Assembly (NCBI GenBank): GCA_910574455.1
Contig: CAJSYZ010000003.1
Coordinates: 806,001 to 870,000 of the forward strand
Direction of reading: 5' to 3'
DNA: 64,000 bases
From: Trichaptum fuscoviolaceum
Lineage: Eukaryota > Basidiomycota > Agaricomycetes > Hymenochaetales > Trichaptaceae
A program made the translations under genes and the position numbers. This document shows, piece by piece, positions 20,374 to 32,400 of the stretch (position 1 is its first letter; each line of letters starts with the position of its first letter). Under the pieces are notes generated by a model, which saw only the letters and a list, made by a program, of their open reading frames with translations, searched no databases and was not told the DNA's origin.

Positions 20374-22518
20374 CTACTTGCGAGTCTTGCGTGCTGGAGG
20401 TTTACTATACGGAAAGCATATGAGCACGAAGTGTTAACTGGAAGGAAGAGTTGACTTACCCATCAATCTCGTTCTTCTTCTCTTGCCAGGTGGACTTTGT
20501 GATTACTCTTGTGCTCCGTCGCGAAGCACTGGGAGTGGGTTTGACGACTTCCGAAACCGCTTCTGCGGCCTTTTCGACAGCCTTTGCCTTGGTTGCCTTT
20601 TTAGCCTTCGCATGCACTGCTGTCGCAACTACCGCAGGAGGTAGGACAGAGGCTTCGTCAATTGCTTTTTTAGCTGGGCGACCCCTAGAATAAGAGTGCA
20701 TGTTAGAATAGCATAAACACGTGATGATCATACTTACCTTTTCCGTTTTGTGGTCGAAGTGAAGTCGGGTTGCGAAATAGGGGCATCAATTGCGAGAGAG
20801 GCAATGCGTGTGGACAGACCAGGAGTATTTACTGGCGTAGCTGAAGCTGTAAATAAAATCCTTGAGAGCTGGTACACATAATAATAAGATGAAGGACTCA
20901 CAATTGACCATGTCCCAATCCGTGTCGAGCGCGCCGGACTCACCATCCAATGGAAGAGCTTGATCTTCCTCGATGTCCATCTGGACGCCAGAGTCGTCCT
21001 TGCTAGCTGTAGCTTCAGCTCCGTTCGGAGGAGTCACATTCATCCGGGGTTGGGCTTCTTCGACGGGCGCTTCTGAATGCGTGATGCTTGACAAATCAAT
21101 AGCCGGAGTCGGAGACTGAGCACTATCGACAGTCATGCCCGTTGGCGCAGTGGCTGGAGGCTCGCTGGGCGAGAGCTCAGATGGCGAACTGTTTGCCAAT
21201 GTGTCTAATACAACGATTAATTGTATGATTTATGAAGAGGAATACAGACTAATACTCACCGGGATAGAGCTTCACCGTACTATACTCAACCCAGGCATCA
21301 CCTACGCCGTGAGTCTTGTATGTCTTAGAGTTGATATAGTCAGCATCAATGGAGCCGACAATCATACTAAAGCATAGTCATGGTCAGTTAGATGCATTCG
21401 AAAGAGAAGAATACATGCCTTTTGCAGATAGGACCAGTCGGCCCCTTCAAAGTATATTGAATATGGATCATTGCATCACCTACCTTCGCGTGACCACGAC
21501 CGAGTACGCCGATGGCAAACTTCTGCAATACGCCATAGAGCCGTGTTTGGTTCCTGTGCACAAGGGGCGAAGTAAATTAGATTAAAGCAGAATGGAGTTA
21601 AACGGCATCACTCACTCGAATATGATGTCGTCAGATACGTCTTCTTCGAAGTAAGCCTTGTTCTCTTCATTGATGGCGTTGGCTTTGGCCTCGAACTTTT
21701 CGCGCTCTTCACTCGAAAGCTGCACGAACATTGTCGATTGAATGTGCCGTCGCTCACCCGCAGTCCTCGCTGGGTCGTTAACGTCCTTCATTCGTTCGCG
21801 CAAAGCCTCCTCAACTTCAGATTCAACCGAGTCCACGAAGAGGGCGAATGCGGACACCGTCGTTGGCTTGCTGCGTCGGTCGAAGAAGTCGTGCATGATG
21901 CCGGCGTCTGCCTTATCCAAGTTGACACCCTTCGTGCCATCGGGGGAGGCAGTATATACACCTTGTCGGATCAACGAGGTCTGCTTACGAACGGTCTTGT
22001 TCGTTCGATTCCAGAAAAAACGTTTGATTCGCTGCATCGAGTACGTTAGAGTAAGGTAGAAAATAAACATAGCAATAACTTACTTCAGTTAGCTCCTGAA
22101 TATTGTAGGAGGTAGTGAGGTCCTCCGCGAAATGTATGACGAACTGCGTCACAGTCGTCGCCAGGAAAGTCCTCCTCGTCGTGTTCTTCCTTTGCGTTGG
22201 CAGCGCAACATATGTGGGCACAAGTGATGTCAGATATTTCGTCTGTTCCTCGGTGAAGAACGAAGCAGGACGGCCTTTTGTAGGAGTCACTGTCTTGATG
22301 ATGACGACGTCGTCCTTGTGCGAGGGAACACGTGGGGGAAGGGTCAAGTCGTCCGCGACAGGTCGAAGGGTGTAAAGAGAGCCAGAAGACGCCGGCGGTG
22401 GGGGAGACGAGGGCCTGCTGGTGCAACTGCCGTTAACGCGTTTCTTCGATGGCGAAGGCTTCGTCGGCGGTGTCTTATTTCGAAATAAAGTGTAAGGAGC
22501 GGTTCGAATAAATTCCAT
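20374..22518 (-). CDS. KDZ cargo gene A: basic C-terminal, possibly DNA-binding protein
   Basis: This multi-exon gene starts at ATG 22518 (MEFIRTAPYTLFRNK). Exon joins I can read have GTAAGT or GTGAGT donors: 22518 to about 22085, 22036 to 21616, 21556 to 21418, about 21365 to 21262, about 21207 to 20901, about 20850 to 20740, 20690 to 20459, and a last exon ending KPPARKTRK before a stop at 20374. Exon 2 contains DAGIMHDFFDRRSKPTTVSA and LSSEEREKFEAKANAINEEN, faintly like an HMG box. The C-terminus has GRPAKKA (an AT-hook-like GRP core), an Ala/Lys-rich stretch and SRRSTRVITKS. The middle is acidic and Pro-rich. I do not recognise the family. A nuclear DNA-binding role is an inference from the basic tail. 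Confidence 0.7.
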
Positions 22519-23477
22519 GTCTGATTCAAAGTAAAGGGAGTGTGGTATTGGGGGAAAAAAAGGGGGGGGCTTAGCGAAGGGGGAAAGTGTCGGGAGAGCA
22601 TATATCTCTCGAGACCCAGACTAGGTCATCGTTCATTACGCAGAACGAAACATGAGGAAAATTCGGGATAAACATAGAAGAAAATGGTACGAACCAATAC
22701 CAAGCATTCACATCCTTCACTGAATTGAGCATGCACTCGTATCTAGGTAGATGAGGCTACGGCTTTCGCGTCTCCAACGGCTCTGTCAAGAAAAAAGTGA
22801 AAATGTGCTAATAAACTGGACAATGCAAGTTTCATCGCTTACCTTGTCGTATGATAGCTATCCACATTCATCGCCTACTTGACTTGAGTAGTGTCCCGCA
22901 CTTCCAGTCCGCCGTTCTTCCATCTTGGCACACTAGTCAGGCGTTAGAATTGCGATAAGGTTCGCTTTATCGAACGTTTTACGGGACTCACCGCAATTCC
23001 TTAAGGCACTAGCTCACCAACTTCTCGGTATCGGTAAGAAATTGCTTCCATAGCACTCGCGTCAGTGCATATATTGGCTCCGAGTCTATCGAAAGAGTAG
23101 GCAAGACACAGTCAGTGTCGGATCATGCACTAAATGTATTGGCTTACCTTAATGATCTCCGCCGATCTCCATTCCTCATATCTAATTTCCAATCATACAC
23201 CAGGCGAAGGCTGTCCATATTGCTTCTGAATTCTAATCTTCATATTGCTTCCATCCAGCGGTAAAAGCCTACGGCTTTACGCAATTAACACTCAAGCTTT
23301 TGCTCATCATAGAACTTCAGGCACACTATGTTTAGCCTTTACAATTTAGGCTATGTTTACTTAATGTGGCGACGCAATTGTATGTATTCAACGAAAAAGG
23401 CAACTTGCATTAGGAACTTGTAACATACGGAATGTAACGAACGTAGTGCACTGGGTATCTAAAGAATGTGATGTTAT
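22519..23477. other. Intergenic stretch between cargo genes A and B
   Basis: About 960 bases that include the promoter side of gene A and a possible small spliced transcript on the minus strand (entered separately). A run of G/A near 22551-22571 precedes the gene A start. Confidence 0.4.
22730..23218 (-). CDS. Possible small spliced gene (minus strand)
   Basis: Four exon-like pieces are bounded by good splice sites on the minus strand: AAG/GTAAGC at about 23148, ending TCGATAG/ACTC near 23087; GCG/GTGAGTCC near 22990 or a nearer GTGAGC, ending GACTAG/TGTG near 22934; and AAG/GTAAGC near 22842, ending TTGACAG near 22785. From ATG 23218 the frame MDSLRLVYDWKLDMRNGDRR stays open across the first intron for about 50 codons. 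It could be a very short protein, a non-coding RNA or a decayed gene. The support is the splice sites only. Confidence 0.3.
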
Positions 23478-24472
23478 CTATTCGATATTGATAGGAGCAT
23501 GAGGACTATTTCCGAGGCCTTTATAGATGTTCGAGTCTTCCTCGAAGTCCGACACATTGATCAAGATATCACTGAAGACCTCTGAGTGCGTATCGAAGTC
23601 GTCGGCCTCATACTGTCCGGCTATCGCTGTCACTGAAGCGGTGTCAACATTGTCAGTATCAGGCGACTGACGGCTGAGCATCAAATCCATGATTTCGGAC
23701 TTGGGAATTGTATGAGACCCATTCTCCGAATCAGAGTCGGACTCGAACTCGGAATTCGACTCGTCAGAGGCCATTCCACCCTCCGAAGAGGCGTCTGACT
23801 CGTGGACATCCAGCGGAGGGAAGTAATCGTCGTCGTCGTCGTTGCCTGCCGCAAACGAATGCTCCGGGTCACTAGCATCGCCCTCGACATAGTCATCCAC
23901 GATCACGTCTTCACCGGCGCTTTCGTCGCCACTGTCTGGAGGAAGGCTCTGGTATGGCGGCGGCGGAGTTGAAGGAACAGGAAGGAGACGGACGGGACGG
24001 GCGGGCAACGTCGCGTAAAGCTCATGCAGTTTCGTCAATAACTCGACGTTGCTGAGCTCGCCGTCGACCTCTTCAGGACTTGACTCGTAAATCTGAATAA
24101 GGTCAAACACGAAATGTCGTCGCAGCTGGGGTGTCATTTGCATGTCGAACAGCGCAACGCCGGGACCTCCTTGACCTGCGCACTGGTTACTGGTAAGCAC
24201 AGTTCATTCGATAAAAGTGAGTAACTTACGAGGAAAAAGAGACGACCGAGGTTTGCGAAGTTGGCGCGACCCACATCTACAATGACAGTGTGCTGTCCAT
24301 TGCACGTACACGCTGCCGTCTGGCGCGCATACGGAGCTTCGAGCCTCCTATGGTGGCCGATGATTGCCTGGTATGCGGTGAATGCGATGAAGGTGCTGCC
24401 GACGCCGGTGAACTGTAATGTGGGTTTAAGTTGTAACCCACAACGGGCAGGGAGGGGTGGGTTCGCGTCCAT
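23478..24472 (-). CDS. KDZ cargo gene B: acidic protein of unknown function
   Basis: Two exons are clear: about 24472 to 24230 (MDANPPLPARCGLQLKP, then FTGVGSTFIAFTAYQAIIGH and HTVIVDVGRANFANLGRLFF) and about 24177 to 23478, joined by an intron with a GTAAGTT donor and a GTGCGCAG end. The 5' end is uncertain; TTCACCGGCG follows a possible acceptor CATTACAG, so an upstream exon could replace the first 25 codons. The second half starts GQGGPGVALFDMQMTPQLRR and becomes strongly acidic (Asp/Glu/Ser runs), ending HAPINIE. I find no TET/JBP-type His-x-Asp signature. No family is recognised. Its place between cargo genes A and C on the same strand suggests that it belongs to the transposon. Confidence 0.6.
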
Positions 24473-25817
24473 AACTGACAAGCTTGACGAGCGAGGAGGG
24501 CAAGAAATTCAGACGAGCGAGGACGACAAGAAAGTTGGACGAGCGGAACAAGAGGACTTAAACACTGAATTCAAGCACATTCTTATTTATCTGAGCTTCT
24601 GTCTTCGCGTTCACTGACTTTCGTCCAGGGTTGTGCAAGGGTCCTGAATTTCTGTGAATTTGCGAAGCAGTCCAGAAACAAATCCAAACTTACATTGCCG
24701 AGCGGGCAAGACCCTGGGACCAGAGATCGTTCGGAAATCTGCCCGTCATTCTTCGCCTAACGGGCTCATCGGTCTCTGCCATTAAGTCAGCAATCATAAT
24801 GTCACTCGAACGGCGGATCACGGACCTTTATTACAAACACATATGCGCTTACTTTTCTATCTAATCAACACCATGAGTTAGAGCTTGAGACTTGCAACCA
24901 ACATCGCGCGTTCCTTCGTCATGACTCCGTTCTTCTGAGTCACTTCACCCCCGATTCACGATCAGAGCGCGGGCCACCTCACGAACTCTCGTTCACCAAG
25001 CACGGCACCAGTACCGCCGCTCAGGTTGACCTCACTGTATGACTTCTTTCATCCTTCGTTCTCCCAGCGAATGTCTCTCAGCAATTACGTGACCCGCCTT
25101 CAATCATTCTTCGGCTCATAAAATTGCGAACGCCGTGGGTGCACTGCAGAGCCCACTATCAAGGCTTGGGACATTTCAGAGTGAATATAATTTATGGTAA
25201 CTTCAATGAGAGGAAGGTCCCCTCATCCGGCACACTTTCTCGTACGAGTCGCACGAGAGACTTTACAGTTTGAGCTCATCTGTGCTTTGGTTTACTTGAA
25301 TTAACTTAACACAGCCATTTTGAGAAATTTAAGTGACTTACAATATTTAACGAAGAGCGATCCAGGCCGTAGTCACATGATATTTACTGAAGAGCGGTCC
25401 AGACCTTAGTCACATGATATGGCTGCTATGCTGAGAGTTAGTCTTCTTCATTTATTGCACGAAATCTAGTTCACTCACTACCAACACGATAGCAAGTCGT
25501 TTGCCATCAAATTTCACAAATGTTCGTTAGACGTCACACATATTTATCGTTGAGTCCAAAGATTGCATTGAAACTATATATTCTATATACACCCAATTCC
25601 AATAAATAACATAATAATTTACATGCGTGAACCAAATGTCAGTGATTGTCATTGCTGCGATGAAAATTAAAGGAATGAAAAAAAAAACGAAAGAGCCACG
25701 ACGTAAGTGAGCAGGGTGTATGAATGAAAGAAGATAAAAGAGACGAATGTGAAACGAATGACAAGAGAATCGAGAGAGATGCGCGGTCGAGGGAATGATC
25801 GCAGCGCTAAGTCTACC
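24473..25817. other. Intergenic stretch between cargo genes B and C
   Basis: No open frame of interest was seen in about 1.3 kb. It contains one tandem duplication, entered separately, and AT-rich sequence near 25560-25690. Confidence 0.5.
25345..25418 (+). repeat. Tandem duplication of a 37-base unit
   Basis: Units 25345-25381 and 25382-25418 share GAAGAGCGRTCCAGRCC and AGTCACATGATAT. TCACATGA is an E-box-like core, so the pair could be a binding site for a bHLH factor; this is inference. Confidence 0.6.
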
Positions 25818-28711
25818 TTAATAGTCCGGGTATATGCGCACGAATGGCACTAAAGCTGGCGGTGGTTCATCACCAGCCTCAGTAGTGACTACTGCCATCG
25901 CTTCCAGCCCCTGCTCGTTCTTCGGATGCTCCTCCAGCTTCGTAACGTGGTCGACGTTGACGATGACTGAAGGTGCCCTTCCTTTGTGAGGTGCCAGTTT
26001 CACTTTGAAGCCCGTGATCGCTTGCGTCTTCTTGTCGCGCACAACTTCTGCGATCTTCACGACCTTCTTCCTGTGTGGACCTCGCACCACGTACGCCATA
26101 TTGCCGATCGCAGGTCGATATATGTCAAAGTCGTCCGGGTTCGCTACGAATTCCGCATTTCTCGTCCCATTTTTGTGATTAAAACGCATTGGCACGCCAA
26201 ATTCCGCGCACAAGATGCCTATGTCGTCAATGGGAATGATGTATGGAGCTCGTCTGGAGATCGTCCAACAAGCCTGACCGGAGTTTGACCCTTGCTTTCC
26301 TGAAAACGAGATGACGCCGAAGACCTTGTAGGTACGCAAGACGGGCAGCAATGCCTCCGACCACATCCAAGCTCCTGTCGTATTCAGGTCTGTAAATATT
26401 TGAAGTAAGGTCATTGAAGTTCGCTATAATTCAATATATGCGCGCTCACCTGGTGGCTTGTCGAACTTGTTCACTCTTCGCGAAGCCACCGGTTTCACGG
26501 TCTGCTCAGAGACAATCTCTTCCTCTTCGTTGTCCGTCTCCGTGGTGGTATCATCGTCCGACCGGGAGCCCATCAAGTAGACAATTGCGGACTCGCACTC
26601 AGTAAGAGTGCGCAGATCAGGCTCAGAGCCATCGAGGTAAAGCATAGACTCTCTATTTAGCGGCTGTTAGAGTATGTACTTCGTAGTATATAACCTGACT
26701 TACACGTTCATCGCGTCCGTCAGCTTCACTCGATGCTTATCCGGTTACCCGTCAAAGACCACCGTAGCATCCATGGCCCCAATCCCGATGACGCGCCCAA
26801 TGCGACCCTTTGCCACTCCACGAAGAACGAACACCACGCTGTTGTGCAAGGAGATTATGAGCTCCTCCTTGTTGACCAGACCCGACGTTCGAGCCCGAGC
26901 CCGAAGTTGCTCTGCGTTTCGAGGCCGGCGCCGCTTGAAACGAAAGGGTGGTGCCGACCGCTGCACGAATTCCTCGTGGATGTCGTGATACTGCAAAATA
27001 TATGTGTGTATGCGCGTTATGAGCTATACTCGAATTACTTACGATCCTTCGCTCCTCCGGGTCGGCGAAGCTCAATAATGGGCCGTCTATGACCACGATC
27101 GCCCCAGATCGCCCAGCATACGGCCCCACTCTCACCTCGATCCACTGACTAGCTCGGAAGATCCGCTCGAAGTCGCCAGCCCTCAACTCTACCGTCCTCT
27201 CCACGTCTTCATCGTGGTCAAAATGGATGGTGAAGGTCGAGATACTGATACCCGTGACCATGCCATGACCGAATTTTTTTGTTGAGACACGATCGCCCAC
27301 ACGAGTATATGCTGCATTGCAAATGCTTGTGGTATCGACAGACGTCCCAATGAAAGGGACCACGTCCTCTGGCGTCGGACATTGGATGGCTTGCACCGCG
27401 TGTACGCCGAACACGCGCATTCTCAGGAAACCGGATTCGTACGTTTTCTTCATGAACGTCCATTTGCCTCCGCCGAGTTCCACCAACCCGAACCTACGCT
27501 TGCCGATCAATCCTTCGCGCCGCAAGCCATTGACTATGTCATTGGCGTCAAACGGCTTCGCTTCCGGACGCTCGCGGCCAACTCTCCGCTTCTTCGAAGG
27601 GCGAGATTCCGAAGTGGAACCAGTTTCTTTCTGATGCGTAGCGAAGTTGAAGTCGATGCGAGGTAACACCCACAAGTCCAGAGTGTCGTTGTCGAAACGG
27701 GAGTCTCGATCTGGCGGGTTTGTGGAGACTGTAGTACTCGGTGGGAATGGTGGGAGTGTATGGTCGACGGGAGTCACCGAAGGTGCTATTTGCGACGGAC
27801 CCGGGGCGGGGAGTATATCCGCCTCACGTCGCAAAAGGGGGCCTTGTAACGCCGGTCGCGCCTCGGCTGCCACAGAGATAACGTGCGCCACGTCGCCTTT
27901 GTATAGGCCCTTCCGTATGTGCACGAAGGAGCCATGGCCCAAACCCGGGATGTCGTGCTGGCGTTGAGTGGCCAGTGAGGCGACGAGACGCCGATCCTCT
28001 TCGGGTACGGACACCAGCTTGTGCGACATGATGCCCTTGTACCGAGCGCACGCAATTTCCACGTCGCTTCGATTGTGGGCGACCGCATATATGCGCCCGG
28101 AAAGCTTGGGGACGGCGAAGGCGAAGGATGGAGGGGCGAGGGCCTTTGTGAGGAGTCTAGCATAGCTAGACTCGACTCGACGCTGTTAAATAGTCTAATC
28201 AGTATATTATACCCGTAATGATACTGATACTATGTCACTTACGAGGGCTGGAATCATCCACATGTTCGCCAACGCCAGATACTCGTCATCCATACGAGAA
28301 TCCACGACTCCGGTGTCGCCTTGCGAAGCGGGAAGATTTGCCAGTGCTTGGGGTTCAGCCCGCATGAGCGCTTCATGAGCCAAAGATTCTGCCTCGCGGT
28401 CACCGCGCGCCCGCATCTGGAACTCCCTGGCTATGGCCTCAAGATCGTCGTCCTTCTGCAAATCCTCTTCTTGAGAGCGGAAGAACTGCGTGATTTCGAA
28501 AGGCGAGGCATTGGAGGTCTGCTCATCGTCGTGCACAAGGAAATCTAAACGCATATATTCAACAATTAATACACGAAATGAATACATGAAGTCGGCATTA
28601 AGCCTCACCATCCCCTTCATCGTCTTCCTCTTCATCCTCTTCATCTCTGTCCTCGATAGCAGCGTCGTCAATGAAAATACGCGCTATATTGCTGAAGTCG
28701 CTGACGCTCAT
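25818..28711 (-). CDS. KDZ cargo gene C: multi-KOW, Spt5-like protein
   Basis: The start is ATG 28711 (MSVSDFSNIARIFIDDAAIE), followed by an acidic stretch as in Spt5 N-termini. Exons: 28711 to about 28612, about 28540 to 28245, about 28180 to 27043, about 26993 to 26747, about 26650 to 26452, about 26393 to 25818. After the acidic part comes an NGN-like segment (GRIYAVAHNRSDVEIACARY) and then at least four KOW-like motifs: HIRKGLYKGDVAHVISV, EVRVGPYAGRSGAIVVI, FVLRGVAKGRIGRVIGI and AYVVRGPHRKKVVKIAEV. NGN plus several KOW repeats is the layout of the elongation factor Spt5, which binds RNA polymerase II and nascent RNA. The motifs are diverged and the gene sits inside a transposon, so it is a paralogue, not the housekeeping gene. 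It may serve transcription or silencing of the element; that is inference. Confidence 0.75.
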
Positions 28712-29464
28712 CTATTCGGTTCCCATTCAGCTCCAATCGTCTCATCTCTTTCATTGTCGCACTCTTACTTTCTTATTACTTTGTCACTCTTCTTTGCCTT
28801 TAATTCTCTCTCAAATTTCAGATCTTTCTGGGAGTCGTCTAATTAGATTCAATATATTATGATTATTTACAAATTATCTATTTAATTACTTAGCAATTAG
28901 GACAACGTCCAACGCAAAGGGGAGGTGAAGGGAAGGACAGAAAGAAAATTTCACACGATCCGACAGAAAGGGTCTTGATGTGTTTATTTTGGGGGGGTAT
29001 TTCGGGTAGGCTCTTGATGCTGTTCTCGGAGGCTGATCTCAGGCTGATCCCAGACGATCACATCATCATCAAAAGCCTACCCGAAATACCCCCCCAAAAT
29101 AAACACATCTTATGCGCGGAATCTATTGGGCAAGAATTCCCTCTTCGTTCTGTACCACTAGGTACCCCTCCCTCCCTCGACCCCTCCCCTCCTCCCTTCC
29201 CTTCATTTTGTCTCTTCAGAACGTTTATGAGTTTGTTTCTTATTGGCCTAGTAGATTAGCTTCAATTTGGCTTCAAACGGATGTACTTTACTTTGATTTG
29301 GCATTTAATCAATATCTGGCCTGTTTCTTTTAACTTTCTTGAACTGTTTAAATTTGGGAGAGATTGAAACGAAGTTGAGAGAGGTCTTGAGAAAAGACTG
29401 AGTGCGTAAGAAAAGGGCCTGGTTACTGAGCGTTAAGGAGTTCGAAAGAGAGAGAAAAAAAGCA
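28712..29464. promoter_or_regulatory. Divergent promoter region of cargo gene C and the KDZ transposase
   Basis: This 750-base region separates two divergent starts. Its centre holds a strong hairpin-forming inverted repeat (28977-29109). The flanks are AT-rich. No open frame is supported. Confidence 0.55.
28977..29109. repeat. Long inverted repeat (hairpin) in divergent promoter
   Basis: The arm GATGTGTTTATTTTGGGGGG, on through TATTTCGGGTAGGCTCTTGATG, ends near 29019 and is matched inverted by about 29066-29109 with about one mismatch. The loop is about 47 bases. Arms of more than 40 bases would extrude or form a stable RNA stem. Confidence 0.85.
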
Positions 29465-32400
29465 ATGTCGAGACGTAGCGACCGATTTCGAGACTCTGCG
29501 AACGATTCCAATAAAACGAATGCTCGAGCGTCCAGAGCACGCGCAGCTGCAACTCGAGCGATACAACCGTCCCTCACTGTGCCGGCGTACGTCTCTCAAC
29601 AGGGACACGTAGTGCACTCTGTGGTCCGTCACGAACACAGTACGGTCACCTATAATGCGGACAACCACCAGCACACCGTGTCGACCGGTTACGAGTACCT
29701 TCGAGGACATCGAGACGCAAAACGGCAACGCGTCGATACCGATGAAGAGGAAGAGAGTGAAGGTGACGAAGCGAATGACGAAGAGGACGATGAGGCAGAG
29801 GAACTACGGGGAGATCAGGTACTTCTTTCCTATTAACGCATGAACATGTACTGACTGTTTTGTAGTCAGCGCAAACCCACTTGAACCAGTTCTTGGTCAT
29901 GCAACGCGAGATACAGTATGCGATTCTGTCATACGAATCACCATCCGACGTAGGACAAGCCTGTCCTTGCGCTAGGGGCGGGCGTCGATTTTTTCGATGC
30001 CATGATTGTCCCCTTCACCCTCCTGTATGCTCCAGCTGCTTGCTGGAGGCTCATCCTTACGAGCCGTTGCATTGGGGAGAGGTCTGGACAGGCAAATGCT
30101 TTCGCAAGATCGACCTTAGCGATCTTGGGAAACGTATATATCTGGGGCACGGAGGACTTCGGTGTCCTGCTTTGCGCGAGAGCAGCACGGGCGTAAAGAT
30201 GACGACGATCGACACGAATGGCGTGCACAAAGCTTTTGTGGTATATTGCGAGTGCTCGGACAACATGGGGCCTCATTCGCAGGTTCAACAACTCCTCCGC
30301 GGGCGCCTTTTCCCGTATACGACAGATACGCCCGAGACCGTAGTCACTTTCCGTTGTCTACGCGACTTTCATGTGCACACGAATGCGTCCCGCAAATCTG
30401 CACACGACTACATCAAAGCTTTGTTGCGCATGACATCGGAGGATAGCAGGATTAAAACATCCGTACGTTGTTTCAGTTGTATTTCATCATTACATGTATT
30501 GATCCAGCATTTACAGTATCTGTCACAGCATTTCATCCGACTAATGCGTCTATGGCGTTTTCTGGCCGCAGAGAGGGAAAGCGGACAAACAATGGCGATA
30601 GACAATCTGATGACTTTCCGTCCAGCCGGTTCGTTCGCGGACGTGTGCCTCGCCTGTCCCTTACCGGATGTCAACATGACAGAGGCCACGAACGAGCAGG
30701 AGACGCCGAAGTGGCCAATCTGCAACGTTTCTGATCGTCACGCCCTCAATGCACTAGGTCCCCGTTCGATGAAGTGAGTTCTACTAATAATCTATTGTGA
30801 TAAAATCTAATGGCCCTTGATAGACATCTACGAACTATCTTTCTCGCTATGGACGGAAATTTCAAGCTCATTAATTTGGAGAAGAAGAACAACCTGAACG
30901 ATCCTTCACTGTGGAACGGTCGAGGTTATTTTAGAGCACGTGAACCCATGGAAGAGCATATGAAGAAACATTACAATATTAAAGTGGAGGTGCGCATTTG
31001 TGAACAACAATACTACATACTCTGACGTCCTTTCGTATCCAGAAGGGCAAATGTCGGAAATTCGCGGCCGTCGAGAACTGGAATTCTTTGAAATACAAGG
31101 GCCAGGTAGTGACCGGGGTTATGATGGTATTTTGTCGACACGGCCTTGCCCGTCCAGATAGCGCAACGAATCTCGTACGGGGGGAAAAGTAAGTAATGTG
31201 TTGGTTCGCCTTTGAAATTATTATTGACTCTCAGGAAGATTTGTGTGCGGTGACTATAGCTTGTGTGGCGCACTACAGAATACGGATAAAATCGAAGAAC
31301 GCTGCCTGGCGTACGACATAATGTGCATGTACATTGTGAACCTCCGACAGAGGTGGGCGATCCAGTTTCCGGATCGTCCTTTACTATCCTTGCTGGACGT
31401 CATTGGCAAAATGCATGGGCAAACCCATGTCAACACGTGCCAATATTGTCACAGCTTATATTACACTCGCGGGGTCGGGAGGACGGACGGAGAAGAGGCG
31501 GAGAGATTCTGGGCGGAAGCGAATCAAGTTGCAGGGAGTACGAAGCAAATGAATCCAGGCCACAGATGCGACACTCTGGACGATGTCATTAACGACTGGA
31601 ACAGGACAAAGTTACTACAATACGGTACGCTTTGATTTCTGTCATATTTCGTTAAACTAATGTTACCTATATAGCCATGAGTATAGAGAAGAAGCTTCCT
31701 CGAACTCGCAAGCGCGCAGAGGCTCTGGGGTTGAAGTTTGACGCAACGGACGCATCATTTCGAACTCGACATTCGGACGCGGTCGTAGACAAATGGGTTG
31801 AGCGAGGTACAGACTGGGTGAAGATATCGAAAGGGGAGGTGGACAGTCCATTCCAATCGAAGAATGCAGGTGAGTAAGGTGCAATTGTGTCTGTGTCTAT
31901 GTACAATGATTCTAACTTTTTCGAAAGCGCTTTCGTTGGAGGACCAGCTCAATGCTATGACAATCACCTCCGTCGGTGATGAATCCAATGACTTCGACGC
32001 AGAGGCAAGTCGTATGCCACAGCTCATGGCGGCTGGCATAAAATTACAGCAAAGACAGTGAGTATATCATATATTCAGATGAATATTAGCTTACCTTCGG
32101 TTACACAGACGGATAATGAAGGGGAAAGTCTCATTTTTGAATGAAGATATCCCACAATCGGCCTCGTCCTTGCGTCTCGACATTCTCAAATGGCAGGCGC
32201 ACTTATACGACATCTGTCCTGGACTTCAAGCCTATCTCAACGATTCTGAGATCGCAGACGCTGCCGAGGACATCAAATTATGTCTTCCATCTGACTTCAC
32301 TGTCGAGGACCGCCTCAAGTACGCGCTCGAGCATCAAGCAGCCTCAGAACTGAAGCTACAACAAGGGGAGGCATTCGACATCATTGGGAACTTGCGCACG

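Noticed and set aside
23478..24472. TET/JBP-type dioxygenase cargo, as known near other KDZ elements
   Set aside because: No His-x-Asp...His arrangement or flanking motif of that family is visible in this or the other cargo genes.
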